Origin: Alteromonas sp. KUL49
GTDB taxonomy: Bacteria > Pseudomonadota > Gammaproteobacteria > Enterobacterales > Alteromonadaceae
Reading direction: 5' to 3'
DNA length: 64,000 nt
NCBI RefSeq assembly: GCF_006538345.1
Contig: NZ_BJKL01000001.1
Span: 372,001-436,000 of the forward strand
Of the stretch, positions 63,924 through 64,000 are shown piece by piece (position 1 is the stretch's first letter; every line of letters begins with the position of its first letter). The position numbers and the translations under genes are program-made. The notes under the pieces are model-generated. The model had not been told where the DNA came from and made no database searches. It was given only the letters and a program-made list of their open reading frames with translations.

Positions 63924-64000
63924 TTATGCGCTTGCTTCAATAGGTGAAACGTTCTGCGACGGTGCATAAATGCTAAAGTCAGAGACTTCGCCGTCAATAA
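63924..64000 (-). CDS. Partial ABC transporter ATPase (C-terminus)
   Basis: An open - strand frame runs from the window edge to a stop at 63924-63926, ending IDGEVSDFSIYAPSQNVSPIEASA. The first residues resemble the usual last strand of MacB/LolD-type ATPases (I-x-D-G-x-V), and the position directly before two FtsX permeases fits. The catalytic part is outside the window, so this rests mostly on context. Confidence 0.55.
   Translation of the reverse strand, partial: IDGEVSDFSIYAPSQNVSPIEASA

Noticed and set aside
1-64000. tRNA, rRNA, CRISPR array, insertion sequence or prophage
   Set aside because: No cloverleaf, rRNA core, regular spaced repeats, transposase, integrase or phage structural gene could be recognised.

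Overview
The window reads as chromosome of a marine, polysaccharide-degrading gammaproteobacterium of the Alteromonas/Paraglaciecola/Glaciecola type. This is inferred from TonB-dependent receptors of the Xanthomonas/Caulobacter carbohydrate type without SusD partners, LacI-regulated sugar clusters, a sulfatase, OMPLA, and the flotillin/NfeD-like/giant ATPase cluster. No rRNA, tRNA, IS element, phage gene or CRISPR array was seen.

Region 1 (1-15.5 kb) is a beta-mannan utilisation locus. On the + strand are the end of a LacI-type regulator, a mannose-isomerase-like AGE protein, a frameshifted S1 sulfatase, a Nudix hydrolase and a predicted lipoprotein of the AGE fold. On the - strand are a GH26 mannanase lipoprotein with three C-terminal repeats, a TonB receptor, a GH5 lipoprotein and a phosphomannomutase. 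The palindrome TGAACCGGTTCA (or a near match) occurs at 399-410, 15308-15331 and 15369-15380, in front of the first gene of each arm, so one LacI regulator probably controls both. Inferred flow: surface cleavage by GH26/GH5, TonB import, then mannose to fructose and mannose-6-P/mannose-1-P interconversion.

Region 2 (15.5-24.3 kb) holds a 1683-residue protein with a MoxR-like AAA+ module, an SPFH/flotillin protein and an NfeD/YqiJ-like membrane protein, followed by a solute-binding protein. This is the least understood set in the window.

Region 3 (24.4-40.9 kb) is mixed: a double-protease PDZ protein with the layout of fungal Nma111, a chemoreceptor plus NIT-like membrane protein, a frameshifted serine hydrolase, OMPLA, an orphan solute-binding protein paired with a hybrid histidine kinase, a LysR regulator, a predicted lipoprotein nucleosidase, a second TonB receptor, an ArfB-like release factor and a small secreted protein.

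Region 4 (41.2-46.2 kb) is a tight operon of an MMPL/RND exporter, an outer-membrane lipoprotein-sorting-like protein, a beta-barrel and a small membrane protein.

Region 5 (46.3-58.1 kb) is a second sugar locus: esterase, sugar porter, GH43 enzyme, TonB receptor, MFS transporter, ROK fructokinase, sucrose phosphorylase, LacI regulator and a secreted RidA-like protein. It suggests uptake of sucrose or a sucrose-like saccharide, phosphorolysis to glucose-1-P and fructose, and phosphorylation of fructose. Distinct palindromes lie before GH43 (49771-49792) and the TonB receptor (50020-50033).

Region 6 (58.1-64 kb, - strand) has an NTF2-like protein and an operon of ABC transporter parts (end of an ATPase, two FtsX/MacB-type permeases) followed by a sigma54 response regulator and its NtrB-like kinase.

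Four apparent reading-frame breaks (sulfatase, serine hydrolase twice, GH43 start) all fall in runs of 4-8 T or A, so sequencing error must be excluded before calling these genes dead.
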